DNA from: RUG11237 sp050874665
GTDB lineage: Bacteria; Bacillota; Clostridia; Lachnospirales; Lachnospiraceae
DNA length: 64,000 nucleotides
Direction of reading: 5' to 3'
Assembly: GCA_050874665.1 (NCBI GenBank)
Contig: JBNMLC010000012.1
Coordinates: 1-64,000 of the forward strand
Shown here: in pieces, positions 16,771 through 25,308 of the stretch
Layout: the number at the start of each line of letters is the position of its first letter
Position numbering within the stretch: the stretch's first letter is position 1
The notes under the pieces: generated by a model
Seen by the model: only the letters and a program-made list of their open reading frames with translations
What the model was told of the DNA's origin: nothing
Databases searched by the model: none
Made by a program: the position numbers and the translations under genes

Positions 16771-18639
16771 TTATACTTCTCTATAATCTCCGTCTACTAC
16801 GTCATCTGCTGTGTAGTCTGCATTTCCTGTACCTGCGCCTGCTGCACCGCTCATATCCGGACCTGCACCTGTTGCCTGTGCCTGTTCGTAAACTTTAGCA
16901 AATAACTTCTGAGCACTTTCCATTAATTTTTCTTTTGCAGCCTTTAATTCGTCTACCTGTGCTTCTGTCATATCTTCCGGATTTGACTTTTCAACTAATT
17001 CTTTCAATGCTGCAAGGTCTGCCTCTACTGCTGTTTTATCATTAGCGTCAATCTTGTCGCCAACTTCTTCTAATGCCTTTTCTGTCTGGAATACGAAAGA
17101 ATCTGCATCATTTCTTGTATCAATTGCATCTTTACGCTTCTTATCCTGTGCTTCGTACTCTGCTGCTTCTTTCACAGCCTTTTCAATATCATCATCAGAC
17201 ATATTTGAGCCTGCTGTAATCGTAATATGCTGTTCTTTTCCTGTACCTAAATCCTTTGCAGATACATTAACAATACCATTCGCATCAATATCAAAAGTAA
17301 CTTCAATCTGAGGAACTCCACGTCTTGCTGGTGGAATACCATCTAATCTGAACTGTCCAAGTGACTTGTTATCCTTTGCAAACTGACGTTCACCCTGTAC
17401 TACATTGATATCTACGGCAGTCTGATTATCTGCTGCTGTTGAGAAAATCTGACTTTTCTTTGTAGGAATGGTTGTATTTCTTTCAATCAATCTTGTGGCT
17501 ACACCACCCATTGTTTCGATAGATAAGGATAATGGTGTTACATCAAGAAGAAGGATTTCTCCTGCACCTGCATCTCCAGCTAATTTACCACCCTGAATGG
17601 AAGCACCTAAAGCTACACATTCATCCGGGTTCAATGTCTTAGAAGGTTCCTGACCTGTTAACTTCTGTACCTTATCCTGTACTGCCGGAATACGTGTAGA
17701 ACCACCTACTAACAATACTTTTCCAAGTTCAGAAGCTGTCATTCCGGCATCCTTTAACGCACGGTTTACAGGTTCTGCTGTTCTCTCTACCAAGTCATGT
17801 GTCAATTCATCAAATTTAGCTCTTGTAAGGTTCATATCAAAATGCTTTGGACCTTCTGCAGTTGCTGTGATAAACGGAAGGTTGATGTTTGTTGTTGTAG
17901 CAGAAGATAATTCTTTCTTTGCTTTTTCTGCTGCTTCTTTAAATCTCTGTAAAGCAACTTTATCAGATGAGAGGTCAACACCCTCTGTATTCTTGAATTC
18001 CTGAATCATGTAATCTGTAATCTTCTGGTCGAAGTCATCACCACCAAGTTTGTTATCACCTGCAGTTGCAAGTACTTCGATGACACCGTCACCAATTTCA
18101 ATGATAGATACATCAAATGTACCACCACCTAAATCATATACCATGATTTTTTGTTCTTTTTCATTATCAAGTCCATATGCTAATGCTGCCGCTGTAGGCT
18201 CGTTAATGATACGTTTTACATCAAGACCTGCAATCTTACCTGCATCTTTTGTTGCCTGACGCTGTGCATCATTAAAGTATGCCGGAACTGTGATAACTGC
18301 TTCTGTAACCTTTTCTCCTAAATAATTTTCTGCATCTGATTTTAACTTCTGTAAAATCATAGCTGAAATTTCCTGTGGAGAATATTTTTTATCATCAATT
18401 GCTACTTTGTAATCTGTACCCATGTGTCTTTTAATAGATGAAATTGTCTTTTCTGCATTGGTTACTGCCTGACGTTTTGCAGGTTCACCTACTAATCTTT
18501 CACCAGTCTTTGTGAATGCAACTACAGACGGTGTAGTTCTTGCGCCTTCTGTATTTGCGATCACTACAGGCTTACCACCTTCCATAACTGCTACACAAGA
18601 GTTTGTTGTTCCTAAATCAATACCAATAATTTTACTCAT
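16771..18639 (-). CDS. dnaK: Chaperone protein DnaK
   Basis: A 622-residue Hsp70. The N-terminal ATPase domain has IGIDLGTTNSCVAVMEGG, the phosphate motif DLGGGTFDVSI and GGSTRIPAVQ. The substrate-binding domain begins near LLLDVTPLSLSIETMGG and the C-terminus ends in DVVDGDYREV (acidic tail). Folds and protects nascent and stressed proteins with DnaJ and GrpE. It follows grpE by 12 bp under CIRCE/HrcA control. Confidence 0.98.
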   Translation of the reverse strand: MSKIIGIDLGTTNSCVAVMEGGKPVVIANTEGARTTPSVVAFTKTGERLVGEPAKRQAVTNAEKTISSIKRHMGTDYKVAIDDKKYSPQEISAMILQKLKSDAENYLGEKVTEAVITVPAYFNDAQRQATKDAGKIAGLDVKRIINEPTAAALAYGLDNEKEQKIMVYDLGGGTFDVSIIEIGDGVIEVLATAGDNKLGGDDFDQKITDYMIQEFKNTEGVDLSSDKVALQRFKEAAEKAKKELSSATTTNINLPFITATAEGPKHFDMNLTRAKFDELTHDLVERTAEPVNRALKDAGMTASELGKVLLVGGSTRIPAVQDKVQKLTGQEPSKTLNPDECVALGASIQGGKLAGDAGAGEILLLDVTPLSLSIETMGGVATRLIERNTTIPTKKSQIFSTAADNQTAVDINVVQGERQFAKDNKSLGQFRLDGIPPARRGVPQIEVTFDIDANGIVNVSAKDLGTGKEQHITITAGSNMSDDDIEKAVKEAAEYEAQDKKRKDAIDTRNDADSFVFQTEKALEEVGDKIDANDKTAVEADLAALKELVEKSNPEDMTEAQVDELKAAKEKLMESAQKLFAKVYEQAQATGAGPDMSGAAGAGTGNADYTADDVVDGDYREV

Positions 18640-18651
18640 GATTAAAACCTC

Positions 18652-19254
18652 CTAATTTGCAACTTTTACCATACTGTGTCTTACTACTGTTTCTTTATAT
18701 AGATATCCTTTTTGGAATTCTTCTACAATTACGTTTTCTCCTGCTTCTTCGTCCTCCACATGCATTACTGCATTATGGAAATCAGGATTGAACTCTTCGC
18801 CCAAGGCTTCAATCGGTGTAACACCCATTTCGCCTAACACTGTCATCATCTGCTTATAGACCTTATCCATTCCCTCTACAAACGGATTGGCCTTGTCTTC
18901 TTCTGTTACACTTGCAAAACCTCTTTCAAAGTTATCAATAACCGGAAGAATCTTTTCGATAATGCTCTTAGCTCCGATTTCATACATCTGTGTTTTTTCT
19001 TTTTCTGTACGCTTACGGTAATTATCAAATTCCGCCATCTGTCTTTTTAACTTATCTGTCAGTTCTTCTATCTGTTCATCTTTCTTATCCTTTTTCTTTT
19101 TTCCGAATAAGGATTTCTTTTCTTCACCTTCTTGTACAGTTTCTTCGGAAACCTCCTCCACTGTTTCTTCTGCGGCTTCTTCCTTTGCAGCTTCTTCCGT
19201 CTCCACGGTTTCTTCTACAGCTTCCTCCTGCAGTTCTTTTTCCATTTCTGCCAC
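18652..19254 (-). CDS. grpE: Nucleotide exchange factor GrpE
   Basis: About 200 residues. The start is taken as GTG at 19254 because AAAGGTGG lies 8 bp upstream; a GTG at 19266 would sit on the ribosome binding site itself. The N-terminal 60 residues are extremely acidic and Glu-rich, followed by the long dimer helix and the core FDNYRKRTEKEK with the C-terminal beta domain (HNAVMHVED). Releases ADP from DnaK. Confidence 0.94.
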   Translation of the reverse strand: MAEMEKELQEEAVEETVETEEAAKEEAAEETVEEVSEETVQEGEEKKSLFGKKKKDKKDEQIEELTDKLKRQMAEFDNYRKRTEKEKTQMYEIGAKSIIEKILPVIDNFERGFASVTEEDKANPFVEGMDKVYKQMMTVLGEMGVTPIEALGEEFNPDFHNAVMHVEDEEAGENVIVEEFQKGYLYKETVVRHSMVKVAN

Positions 19255-19272
19255 TCTATCTTCCACCTTTCT

Positions 19273-20301
19273 CTATGTTTTCTTAAATATCTTATCAAGC
19301 TGTGCCATAAGTGTTTTCATAGCACTTAACGATTTCTCATAGTCCATACGCTTAGGTCCGATGATTCCTATCGTTCCCTGCATGCCTTCTTCTAATTCAT
19401 ACGTTGCAGTAATAACACTGCAGTCTTTCATTGCCTGCACGGGTGTTTCATTTCCAATGTATACCTGAATCCCCGTATTATTTTCATCTGCCAGTGTTTC
19501 CTGTACCAGCTCGGTAAGCGGTTTCTTCTCTTCAAACGTATTAATTAACTCACTTGCACGTTCACTGTCGCTTAATTCCGGATACCTGAAAATGTTTGTT
19601 GCACCGCTGGTATAAATTTCTAAATCATCCTCTACCTTGATTGCCTCAGCCACAGCATCTAATACCTCACTCACAATATCACTGTGAATCCCTGCCTGCT
19701 CCTTTAATTTTGCAATCATTCCAAGATTAATTTCTTCCAGACTTAAACCATTTAAGTTCGTGTTCAAAAGCATATTCAGTTTTAGAAGCGTTTCATTATC
19801 TAATACCTCACTTACATTGATAATTTTATTCTTTACAATGTTTCCTTCTACCACAACAACTGCTACGAGTTGTTTCTCATCCACATGAGAAAGCTGTATA
19901 AACTTCAGCTTGTTCTTATGATAGGAAGGGGCTGATACCATCGCCGCATAGTTGGTATTGTTAGCTAATACCTTTACTACCTGTTTTAAAATCAACTCCA
20001 TTTTATCCTGACGCTCAATCATCAACTCTTTAATCTCGGATACTTCCCGATTCTTATCTTCCATAATGCAGTCCACATAAAAGCGGTATCCTTTATCGGA
20101 AGGAATTCTTCCTGCTGATGTATGAGGCTGTATAATGTATCCCATCTCCTCTAAATCAGACATTTCATTTCGAATGGTTGCAGAACTCAAATTCAAGTCT
20201 GTATACTTTGATATCGTTCTTGAACCTACCGGCTCTCCGGTTTCTAAATAGGTTCGAATAATCGCCTCTAGTATTTTGCTTTTTCTTTCATCCAGTTCCA
20301 T
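19273..20301 (-). CDS. hrcA: Heat-inducible transcription repressor HrcA
   Basis: A 342-residue repressor with an N-terminal winged helix (LSSATIRNEMSDLEEMGY, residues 35-53) and the central HrcA domain. Binds CIRCE to repress class I heat-shock operons; its activity is normally adjusted by GroEL. First gene of its own operon, so autoregulated through the CIRCE element at 20329-20355. Confidence 0.96.
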   Translation of the reverse strand: MELDERKSKILEAIIRTYLETGEPVGSRTISKYTDLNLSSATIRNEMSDLEEMGYIIQPHTSAGRIPSDKGYRFYVDCIMEDKNREVSEIKELMIERQDKMELILKQVVKVLANNTNYAAMVSAPSYHKNKLKFIQLSHVDEKQLVAVVVVEGNIVKNKIINVSEVLDNETLLKLNMLLNTNLNGLSLEEINLGMIAKLKEQAGIHSDIVSEVLDAVAEAIKVEDDLEIYTSGATNIFRYPELSDSERASELINTFEEKKPLTELVQETLADENNTGIQVYIGNETPVQAMKDCSVITATYELEEGMQGTIGIIGPKRMDYEKSLSAMKTLMAQLDKIFKKT

Positions 20302-20328
20302 CCATTCACTTCCTCTCCGACTTATTTG

Positions 20329-20355
20329 TTAGCACTCATTAATGTGGAGTGCTAA
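20329..20355. promoter_or_regulatory. CIRCE operator
   Basis: Perfect CIRCE: TTAGCACTC, 9-bp spacer, GAGTGCTAA. It lies just downstream of the hrcA -10 and 28 bp before the hrcA start codon. Confidence 0.97.
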
Positions 20356-20368
20356 CATCTATGTACTT

Positions 20369-20397
20369 AACATAGCACCAGGCATATAAAATGTCAA
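20369..20397 (-). promoter_or_regulatory. hrcA operon promoter
   Basis: On the minus strand TTGACA (20392-20397), 17-bp spacer, TATGTT (20369-20374). Transcription would start inside or just before CIRCE. Confidence 0.85.
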
Positions 20398-20484
20398 CCC
20401 TCTTTTCATTATTTTATAAAATTTATTTTCTTTTTATACTTTTGAATGGGAAATTTGTAAAACGAGAGAACGACAATATCATTA

Positions 20485-20528
20485 ATGGCAGAAAAAGCCC
20501 GGGGAATCGTTAGGGTTTTTCCTGCCAT
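20485..20528. terminator. Hairpin after the lantibiotic-immunity operon
   Basis: ATGGCAG-A-AAAA-G-CCC at 20485-20500 pairs with 20513-20528 with two mismatches. It separates the decayed acetyltransferase from the hrcA promoter and probably ends the upstream operon. The rest of 20400-20612 shows nothing else. Confidence 0.45.
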
Positions 20529-20612
20529 CCATGATACCACTTTCTGTTCTTTGCACTAAAACCGCTGTGCTTTAGAATACCAGAAGTAGGAAGCATACTG
20601 ATTTATATATAC

Positions 20613-20898
20613 TTATAATATGGAGTTTTGTATTTTGTCTTTTTCTGTAATCGGACGTAATACTCTGCAAGGATTTCCTACAGCGATTACATTGTCGGGA
20701 ATGTCCTTAGTGACTACGCTTTTGGCACCGATGATAGTATTAGAGCCAATCGTTACACCAGGAAGATTCCTTCCTTTTAGGTGAGGTCTGATTGAGAAGA
20801 AAACATAATTCTTCTGCATCCTCACGCAGTTTTAATAATTCGGTATCATAATTTGCATCATACCACAATCCTTTTTCTGATTTTTCTCGTTCTGTCAT
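20613..20898 (-). pseudogene. Internally deleted maltose O-acetyltransferase-like gene
   Basis: An ATG at 20898 opens the typical N-terminus of the maltose/galactoside acetyltransferase family (MTEREKSEKGLWYDANY followed by LRED). After about 40 residues the frame no longer fits. The family C-terminus appears in another frame from about 20780 down to 20613: PGVTIGSNTIIGAKSVVTKD and VGNPCRVLRPI, the end of the left-handed beta-helix. The central acetyl-CoA/acceptor part, roughly 100 residues, is missing. The gene is therefore an internal deletion remnant. Confidence 0.8.
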
Positions 20899-20917
20899 TG
20901 TGTCATTCCTTTCCTAT

Positions 20918-22318
20918 TCAACCTTTTTCTATCCATGATAAATCTGCCTTTACCGGAAGTGTAATGCATACTTTTGCACCACCAGTCCTTTCGGAATTTT
21001 CCAAAGTCAGCTTACCGCCATGCTTTTCTACGATAGTTTTTGCGGAATATAAACCAATACCATAATGCAACTGTCCGCTCCGGCTTACATCATCCATGAA
21101 AAATTGTTCCGTTCCATGCTTCAAAGCCTCTGGAGAAAATCCGCTTCCACCATCTTCTATCATAAAAAATATTTTTTCTTCTTTTTCCTGTATCCGAATA
21201 TCGATTGTTCCACCTTTTGGTGTATGCTCCGCTGCATTGGTAACAATGTTCATGACTGCCCTGACAAATTGCTCATAAGCTACAGTAATAAACTTGCTGC
21301 TATAATGTTCTGCCCAGTTAATTTTTAGTTTATGTACATTGGCAAGTCCCATACTCTGATGCTTGATTTCTTCTAACAAGGCTGCCGTTTTTACCTGCTC
21401 CGGTCTAAAATGACAGCCTTCCACAGACTTTGTCACCTCTATCAACATTTGCACATAAGCTTGCATTTGTACTGCACTGCTTAAAATATAAGCTGCATAT
21501 TTTTTTTGTTCCTCTGTTAATCCCGTTTCCTCAAGTAACTCTGCGTTTCCCCTTACTACCGTAAGAGGAGTTTTAATATCATGGGCAAGCGCCGACATCT
21601 GTCGATTTTTTTCCTGCTCTGCACGCCACTGTGTTTCTAAAGAGTCTTTTAAAGCAATTTTCATATCATTTATAGATGCAATAATGTCATCAATTTCTTT
21701 GATACCTGTATAGGATACGTCATAGGAAAGTTCCTGTTCTTTTATTTTTTCTACTATATCTAACAAAGGATTCAGCTTATTTTTGATTTTCTTTCCAAAA
21801 CATAAAGAAGAAACAATAATAATTGCAAATGCCAGACTAAATGCTGTAGCTGTCAATAATGTCTGGGGTGGAATGAGGTGGTTTCGAAGATAGGCAGAAC
21901 TGTACTGCGGAATCAGTCTGTACTGCAGAACGCAATATCCGTCTGAACGCTCAATCACTTTATAAAAATAAATATTTGATTTGCTTCTTTGTCCGGAAAC
22001 GATTTCCCAAGCCATCTCTGTATCCTCTTTTGGAAGATCTCCTCCTATGACATCTCCCTTTTGATTAAATACTACATATCTGCACAGAGGCGGAATCAAA
22101 TCTTGTGTCACTTCCTCTGCCTTTAAAAGCATTTCTGTTGCCTCGTTTATCTTTTTCTCTGTATAATTTGCCGGTAAAATCTTTCCCTTCATAAGAAGCA
22201 AATTAAAAAAGCAAACTATACCTATAAATAAAACGCATAAACTCACTAACATTATCAATAAATATTTTAAATATACAACGCTCAGGGACGCTCCCTTTTT
22301 TCTCTTTATTCTTCCCAT
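20918..22318 (-). CDS. Sensor histidine kinase
   Basis: A 466-residue membrane kinase with two transmembrane helices (residues 10-35 and about 150-175) flanking an extracytoplasmic sensor of about 110 residues, then a HAMP-like linker, the phospho-acceptor SALAHDIKTPLTVVRG and the ATP-binding NIVTNAAEHTPKGG and GIGLYSAK. It overlaps the response-regulator gene by 13 bp. With the adjacent lantibiotic-type ABC transporter it probably senses a cell-envelope peptide antibiotic. Confidence 0.9.
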   Translation of the reverse strand: MGRIKRKKGASLSVVYLKYLLIMLVSLCVLFIGIVCFFNLLLMKGKILPANYTEKKINEATEMLLKAEEVTQDLIPPLCRYVVFNQKGDVIGGDLPKEDTEMAWEIVSGQRSKSNIYFYKVIERSDGYCVLQYRLIPQYSSAYLRNHLIPPQTLLTATAFSLAFAIIIVSSLCFGKKIKNKLNPLLDIVEKIKEQELSYDVSYTGIKEIDDIIASINDMKIALKDSLETQWRAEQEKNRQMSALAHDIKTPLTVVRGNAELLEETGLTEEQKKYAAYILSSAVQMQAYVQMLIEVTKSVEGCHFRPEQVKTAALLEEIKHQSMGLANVHKLKINWAEHYSSKFITVAYEQFVRAVMNIVTNAAEHTPKGGTIDIRIQEKEEKIFFMIEDGGSGFSPEALKHGTEQFFMDDVSRSGQLHYGIGLYSAKTIVEKHGGKLTLENSERTGGAKVCITLPVKADLSWIEKG

Positions 22319-22968
22319 TTATAACCTATCCCCCAGACAGTTTTTATTGGCATATAATGGTACACAGATAATTTCATTCTTATATTTTTTATATGCGTTG
22401 TAATGGTACTGTCATTGCTTTCACTATCATACCCAAAAATCTGCTCTAAAATCTGCTCCTTTGAAAATATCTGTCCCTGATTCTTTGCCAGAAATTCACA
22501 AATATCATACTCTGCCTTAGTAAGAGGAATGACGTTTTGATCAACACTCATCTGCCTTAAGGATAGATGAAAGCATGCTCTTTGAAATGCTAACCGCACA
22601 GAATGTTCTCTGTGCTCCCTTCTTAAATGGGCATGAATTCTTGCTCTTAACTCCATCACACCAAAGGGTTTACAGATATAATCATCTGCTCCAAGTGACA
22701 ATCCATTTACCAGACTGCTCTCCTGTGTTTTTGCCGTAAGAAAAATAATAGGGCAATCCACAATATTCCTTATTTTTTCACACAGTTGAAAGCCATCCAC
22801 ACCAGGCATCATAATATCTAGCAGAATCAAATCATAAACACTTACTTTTGTAAGATCAACTTTTTGTGAATCGCTTATTTTAGTAACCAAATGGCCATCC
22901 TTTCCAAGAATATCTCCAATCATTTCAAGAATCGCTATATCATCATCAACAACTAAAATTTTTGACAT
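22306..22968 (-). CDS. OmpR-family response regulator
   Basis: A 220-residue regulator: receiver domain with DDD near residues 8-10, phospho-acceptor Asp in LILLDIMMPGVDG, conserved Lys in DDYICKPFG, then a winged-helix trans_reg_C domain ending TVWGIGYKWEE. Partner of the kinase encoded downstream. It likely binds the 11-12 bp direct repeats upstream of the ABC ATPase gene. Confidence 0.92.
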   Translation of the reverse strand: MSKILVVDDDIAILEMIGDILGKDGHLVTKISDSQKVDLTKVSVYDLILLDIMMPGVDGFQLCEKIRNIVDCPIIFLTAKTQESSLVNGLSLGADDYICKPFGVMELRARIHAHLRREHREHSVRLAFQRACFHLSLRQMSVDQNVIPLTKAEYDICEFLAKNQGQIFSKEQILEQIFGYDSESNDSTITTHIKNIRMKLSVYHYMPIKTVWGIGYKWEE

Positions 22969-22977
22969 AAAAAACCT

Positions 22978-23733
22978 CTATTCCGTAACATTTGCAACAT
23001 CCCTTTCCTCCCACTGCCTTGCCCAAAGGATATAACACAACAGACTGCCTCCTGTAACCATACTATATATCGGAAGCATACTTTTTAATTGTGTCAGACT
23101 TTCCATCTGCCCACACAGACCTGATATATATGCATATGGAATTCTTCCACCCCAGGAACAAGGTACATATTTCCATGCAAATTCTCCCAAATTTGTCAAA
23201 AATAAAATGCTAATCAGTCCTTCCACGATGCCAACACCAATGCTAACACCTGTGCCTAACTGAAATGCCAGAAAAAGATGCCATACATATTGTGAAATAC
23301 TGCTGCACCAGATTACAAATGCAATTATAACATATATTTTCATACCAAATGTTATATTTGTACAGATTTTTTCAAAACCAATTCCAAATAATACAGATGT
23401 AAGAAGTATTGCAAAAAGCCCCAATAGGAGCAAGAAAAGCAGTTTTGATATTAAAGCAAAGCTTTTCCCCCTTATGGTAAGAAGATTCTGACACCCACCT
23501 GCCTTTTTTTCCTCCTCTGCCACATTAGCCGCAAAGATACCTATAAGCAGTGGATATCCCGCTCCTATCAACTGATAAAACGCCGAAATCTTCTCCCACT
23601 CACTCCAGGTCGTATAAGAATAATATGCCAAAAATACCATGCTCACAAAAACCGGTATCACAATGTGGGCATAGCCAACAGGCTGCCCTTTCATCTTTAT
23701 CAATTCTGCCCGCAGATTACGAAAAAGTATCAT
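22978..23733 (-). CDS. Lantibiotic-immunity type ABC permease (MutG-like)
   Basis: A 251-residue permease with six hydrophobic helices. It opens FRNLRAELIKMKGQPVGYAH, the usual start of MutG/SpaG-type permeases. Second of two permeases in the operon and adjacent by one base to the first. It probably helps expel or sequester antimicrobial peptides from the membrane. Confidence 0.8.
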   Translation of the reverse strand: MILFRNLRAELIKMKGQPVGYAHIVIPVFVSMVFLAYYSYTTWSEWEKISAFYQLIGAGYPLLIGIFAANVAEEEKKAGGCQNLLTIRGKSFALISKLLFLLLLGLFAILLTSVLFGIGFEKICTNITFGMKIYVIIAFVIWCSSISQYVWHLFLAFQLGTGVSIGVGIVEGLISILFLTNLGEFAWKYVPCSWGGRIPYAYISGLCGQMESLTQLKSMLPIYSMVTGGSLLCYILWARQWEERDVANVTE

Positions 23734-24465
23734 CTACTTCACCTCTTTCTTTTCAAACCATTTCAAAACCAAGCATACCGCAGCCACAAACCAGCAAACG
23801 GATATCATAATGCCCGGAAGAACCACTCCCATATCAAGTAACGGACTATCCGAAGGTGCCCGCATTCCATTTGGCAGTACACGAAGAAACGGACAAACCA
23901 CTCTCATCGGAATCGAAAAGCCAAACAGCCACCATGTTCCGGAAGATGCAATCACAGTACCTCCCAGCGAAATAAAAAAGCATAGACAAACATCAGCTAT
24001 CATACCAAATCTTGCACTCAAAAACAAAAACACGGGAATTTCCCAAAGATAAGTAATTGTCAGCACAAATATGGCGATTGCTGCACCACCTACCGGTACA
24101 GAGGTTCCTAATAAATATCCACCCAACACCGTCCCTAAACATAACAATGCATTGGAAAAAAGCATTTCTATTGCCATATATATTATCTTGCAAAGCAGCA
24201 GCCTTTTTTGTCCCACAGGTAAAGTTTTTTGATTATAATAGACCATCTTTCTTTCCTTTGCAATATTAAAGTAACTTATGACGGCAAGCATTTCCGGCAG
24301 TAAAAGTGTATACCACCAGTTCCAGACACTTTCAGAATATGCATTCGTCATTCCCGCGGTAAGTATAAATGCCACCAAAAATGCCATGACGGGTGCCAGC
24401 CAGAGTATTTTTTTGCTAAAGGTATGCTTCTGCTTCAAAAATTCTGCTCTTAAAATAGAAGTCAT
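23734..24465 (-). CDS. Lantibiotic-immunity type ABC permease (MutE/SpaE-like)
   Basis: A 243-residue six-helix permease beginning TSILRAEFLKQKHTFSKKIL, a pattern shared by the MutE/EpiE family. Its start overlaps the ATPase stop by one base, so it is tightly coupled. Paired with the second permease and BcrA-like ATPase. Confidence 0.8.
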   Translation of the reverse strand: MTSILRAEFLKQKHTFSKKILWLAPVMAFLVAFILTAGMTNAYSESVWNWWYTLLLPEMLAVISYFNIAKERKMVYYNQKTLPVGQKRLLLCKIIYMAIEMLFSNALLCLGTVLGGYLLGTSVPVGGAAIAIFVLTITYLWEIPVFLFLSARFGMIADVCLCFFISLGGTVIASSGTWWLFGFSIPMRVVCPFLRVLPNGMRAPSDSPLLDMGVVLPGIMISVCWFVAAVCLVLKWFEKKEVK

Positions 24466-25172
24466 TATCTCTCACCAGCCTTTCTGTTTGCTTTTACTAC
24501 TTCCATAAATAAGCTTTCTAAATCCTGATTTTTCTCAAGTACTCCCTCATATCCTAAAACACCGTTGGAAATAATTCCTATATCATCTGCAACAAGTTGA
24601 ACTTCCGACAGAATGTGACTAGAAAGTATGACTGTCATTCCTTTTTCGGGAAAAGAACGAATCAATTCTCTTAATTCTTCTATTCCAATAGGGTCAAGTC
24701 CATTTGTGGGTTCATCTAATATAAGAAGCTTCGGATTCGTAAGTAATGCCAAAGCAATGCCCAATCTTTGCTTCATTCCTAAAGAAAACTGCCCTGCTTT
24801 CTTCTTTCCGGTATCGCTCAGACCCACCACAGAAAGAACCTGCTCAATCCTTTCCTCATTTGCGCCCACAAGCAATGCTCTTACCTTGAGATTTTCTCTA
24901 GCAGACAAATTATCATATAAGGGCGGATTCTCAATTAAGGCACCAATATCTGATAATACTTCTCTCGACCACAGCTTTCCATCAAAAACAATTTCACCGG
25001 ATGTTGGCTTTAAAATACCTGTAAGCATCTTTAAAATAGTAGATTTTCCCGCTCCGTTTGGGCCTAACAGACCATAAATAGTTCCCTTTCTGATGTTCAG
25101 TGATACCCCATTTACAGCCTTTTGTGACTTAAACTCCTTACAAAGATTTGTTGTTCTCAGCATTATTTCCAT
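24465..25172 (-). CDS. BcrA/MutF-type ABC transporter ATPase
   Basis: A 235-residue ATPase: Walker A GPNGAGKST, signature FSLGMKQRLGIA, Walker B LLILDEPTNGLDP and H-loop ILSSH. Subfamily features (first motif TTNLCKEFKSQKAVNGV) match bacitracin/lantibiotic-protection ATPases. First gene of the ATPase, permease, permease, regulator, kinase operon. No structural gene for a lantibiotic is nearby, so this is probably an immunity-only or resistance module. Confidence 0.9.
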   Translation of the reverse strand: MEIMLRTTNLCKEFKSQKAVNGVSLNIRKGTIYGLLGPNGAGKSTILKMLTGILKPTSGEIVFDGKLWSREVLSDIGALIENPPLYDNLSARENLKVRALLVGANEERIEQVLSVVGLSDTGKKKAGQFSLGMKQRLGIALALLTNPKLLILDEPTNGLDPIGIEELRELIRSFPEKGMTVILSSHILSEVQLVADDIGIISNGVLGYEGVLEKNQDLESLFMEVVKANRKAGER

Positions 25173-25220
25173 ATAAATCTCCTTCTTTCTTCTCTGCTCT
25201 AAAATTCTAAAAGCTTTAAG

Positions 25221-25262
25221 AATAAGATAAAAGATAAATATAAAGATTCTATAAAGATAAAA
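25221..25262 (-). promoter_or_regulatory. Direct repeats upstream of the lantibiotic-immunity operon
   Basis: Copies of AAGAT/TAAAGAT lie with their G at 25226, 25233, 25245 and 25256 (plus strand), the last three 12 and 11 bp apart; the two best copies, ATAAAGAT, start at 25240 and 25251. Helical-turn spacing is typical of OmpR/NisR-type regulator sites. They lie about 70 bp upstream of the ATPase gene. Confidence 0.5.
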
Positions 25263-25266
25263 AAAA

Positions 25267-25301
25267 ATACAGAACCAGACTTTTCACGACTGGTTCTGTA
25301 T
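25267..25301 (-). terminator. Terminator of the leucine-rich-repeat gene
   Basis: On the minus strand ATACAGAACCAG pairs perfectly with CTGGTTCTGTAT and is followed by TTTTTT, 8 bp after the stop. Confidence 0.9.
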
Positions 25302-25308
25302 CTATCAT

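Noticed and set aside
24465..25172. Daptomycin/bacitracin resistance assignment as a specific drug
   Set aside because: The ATPase family covers bacitracin and several lantibiotics; sequence alone does not decide the substrate.
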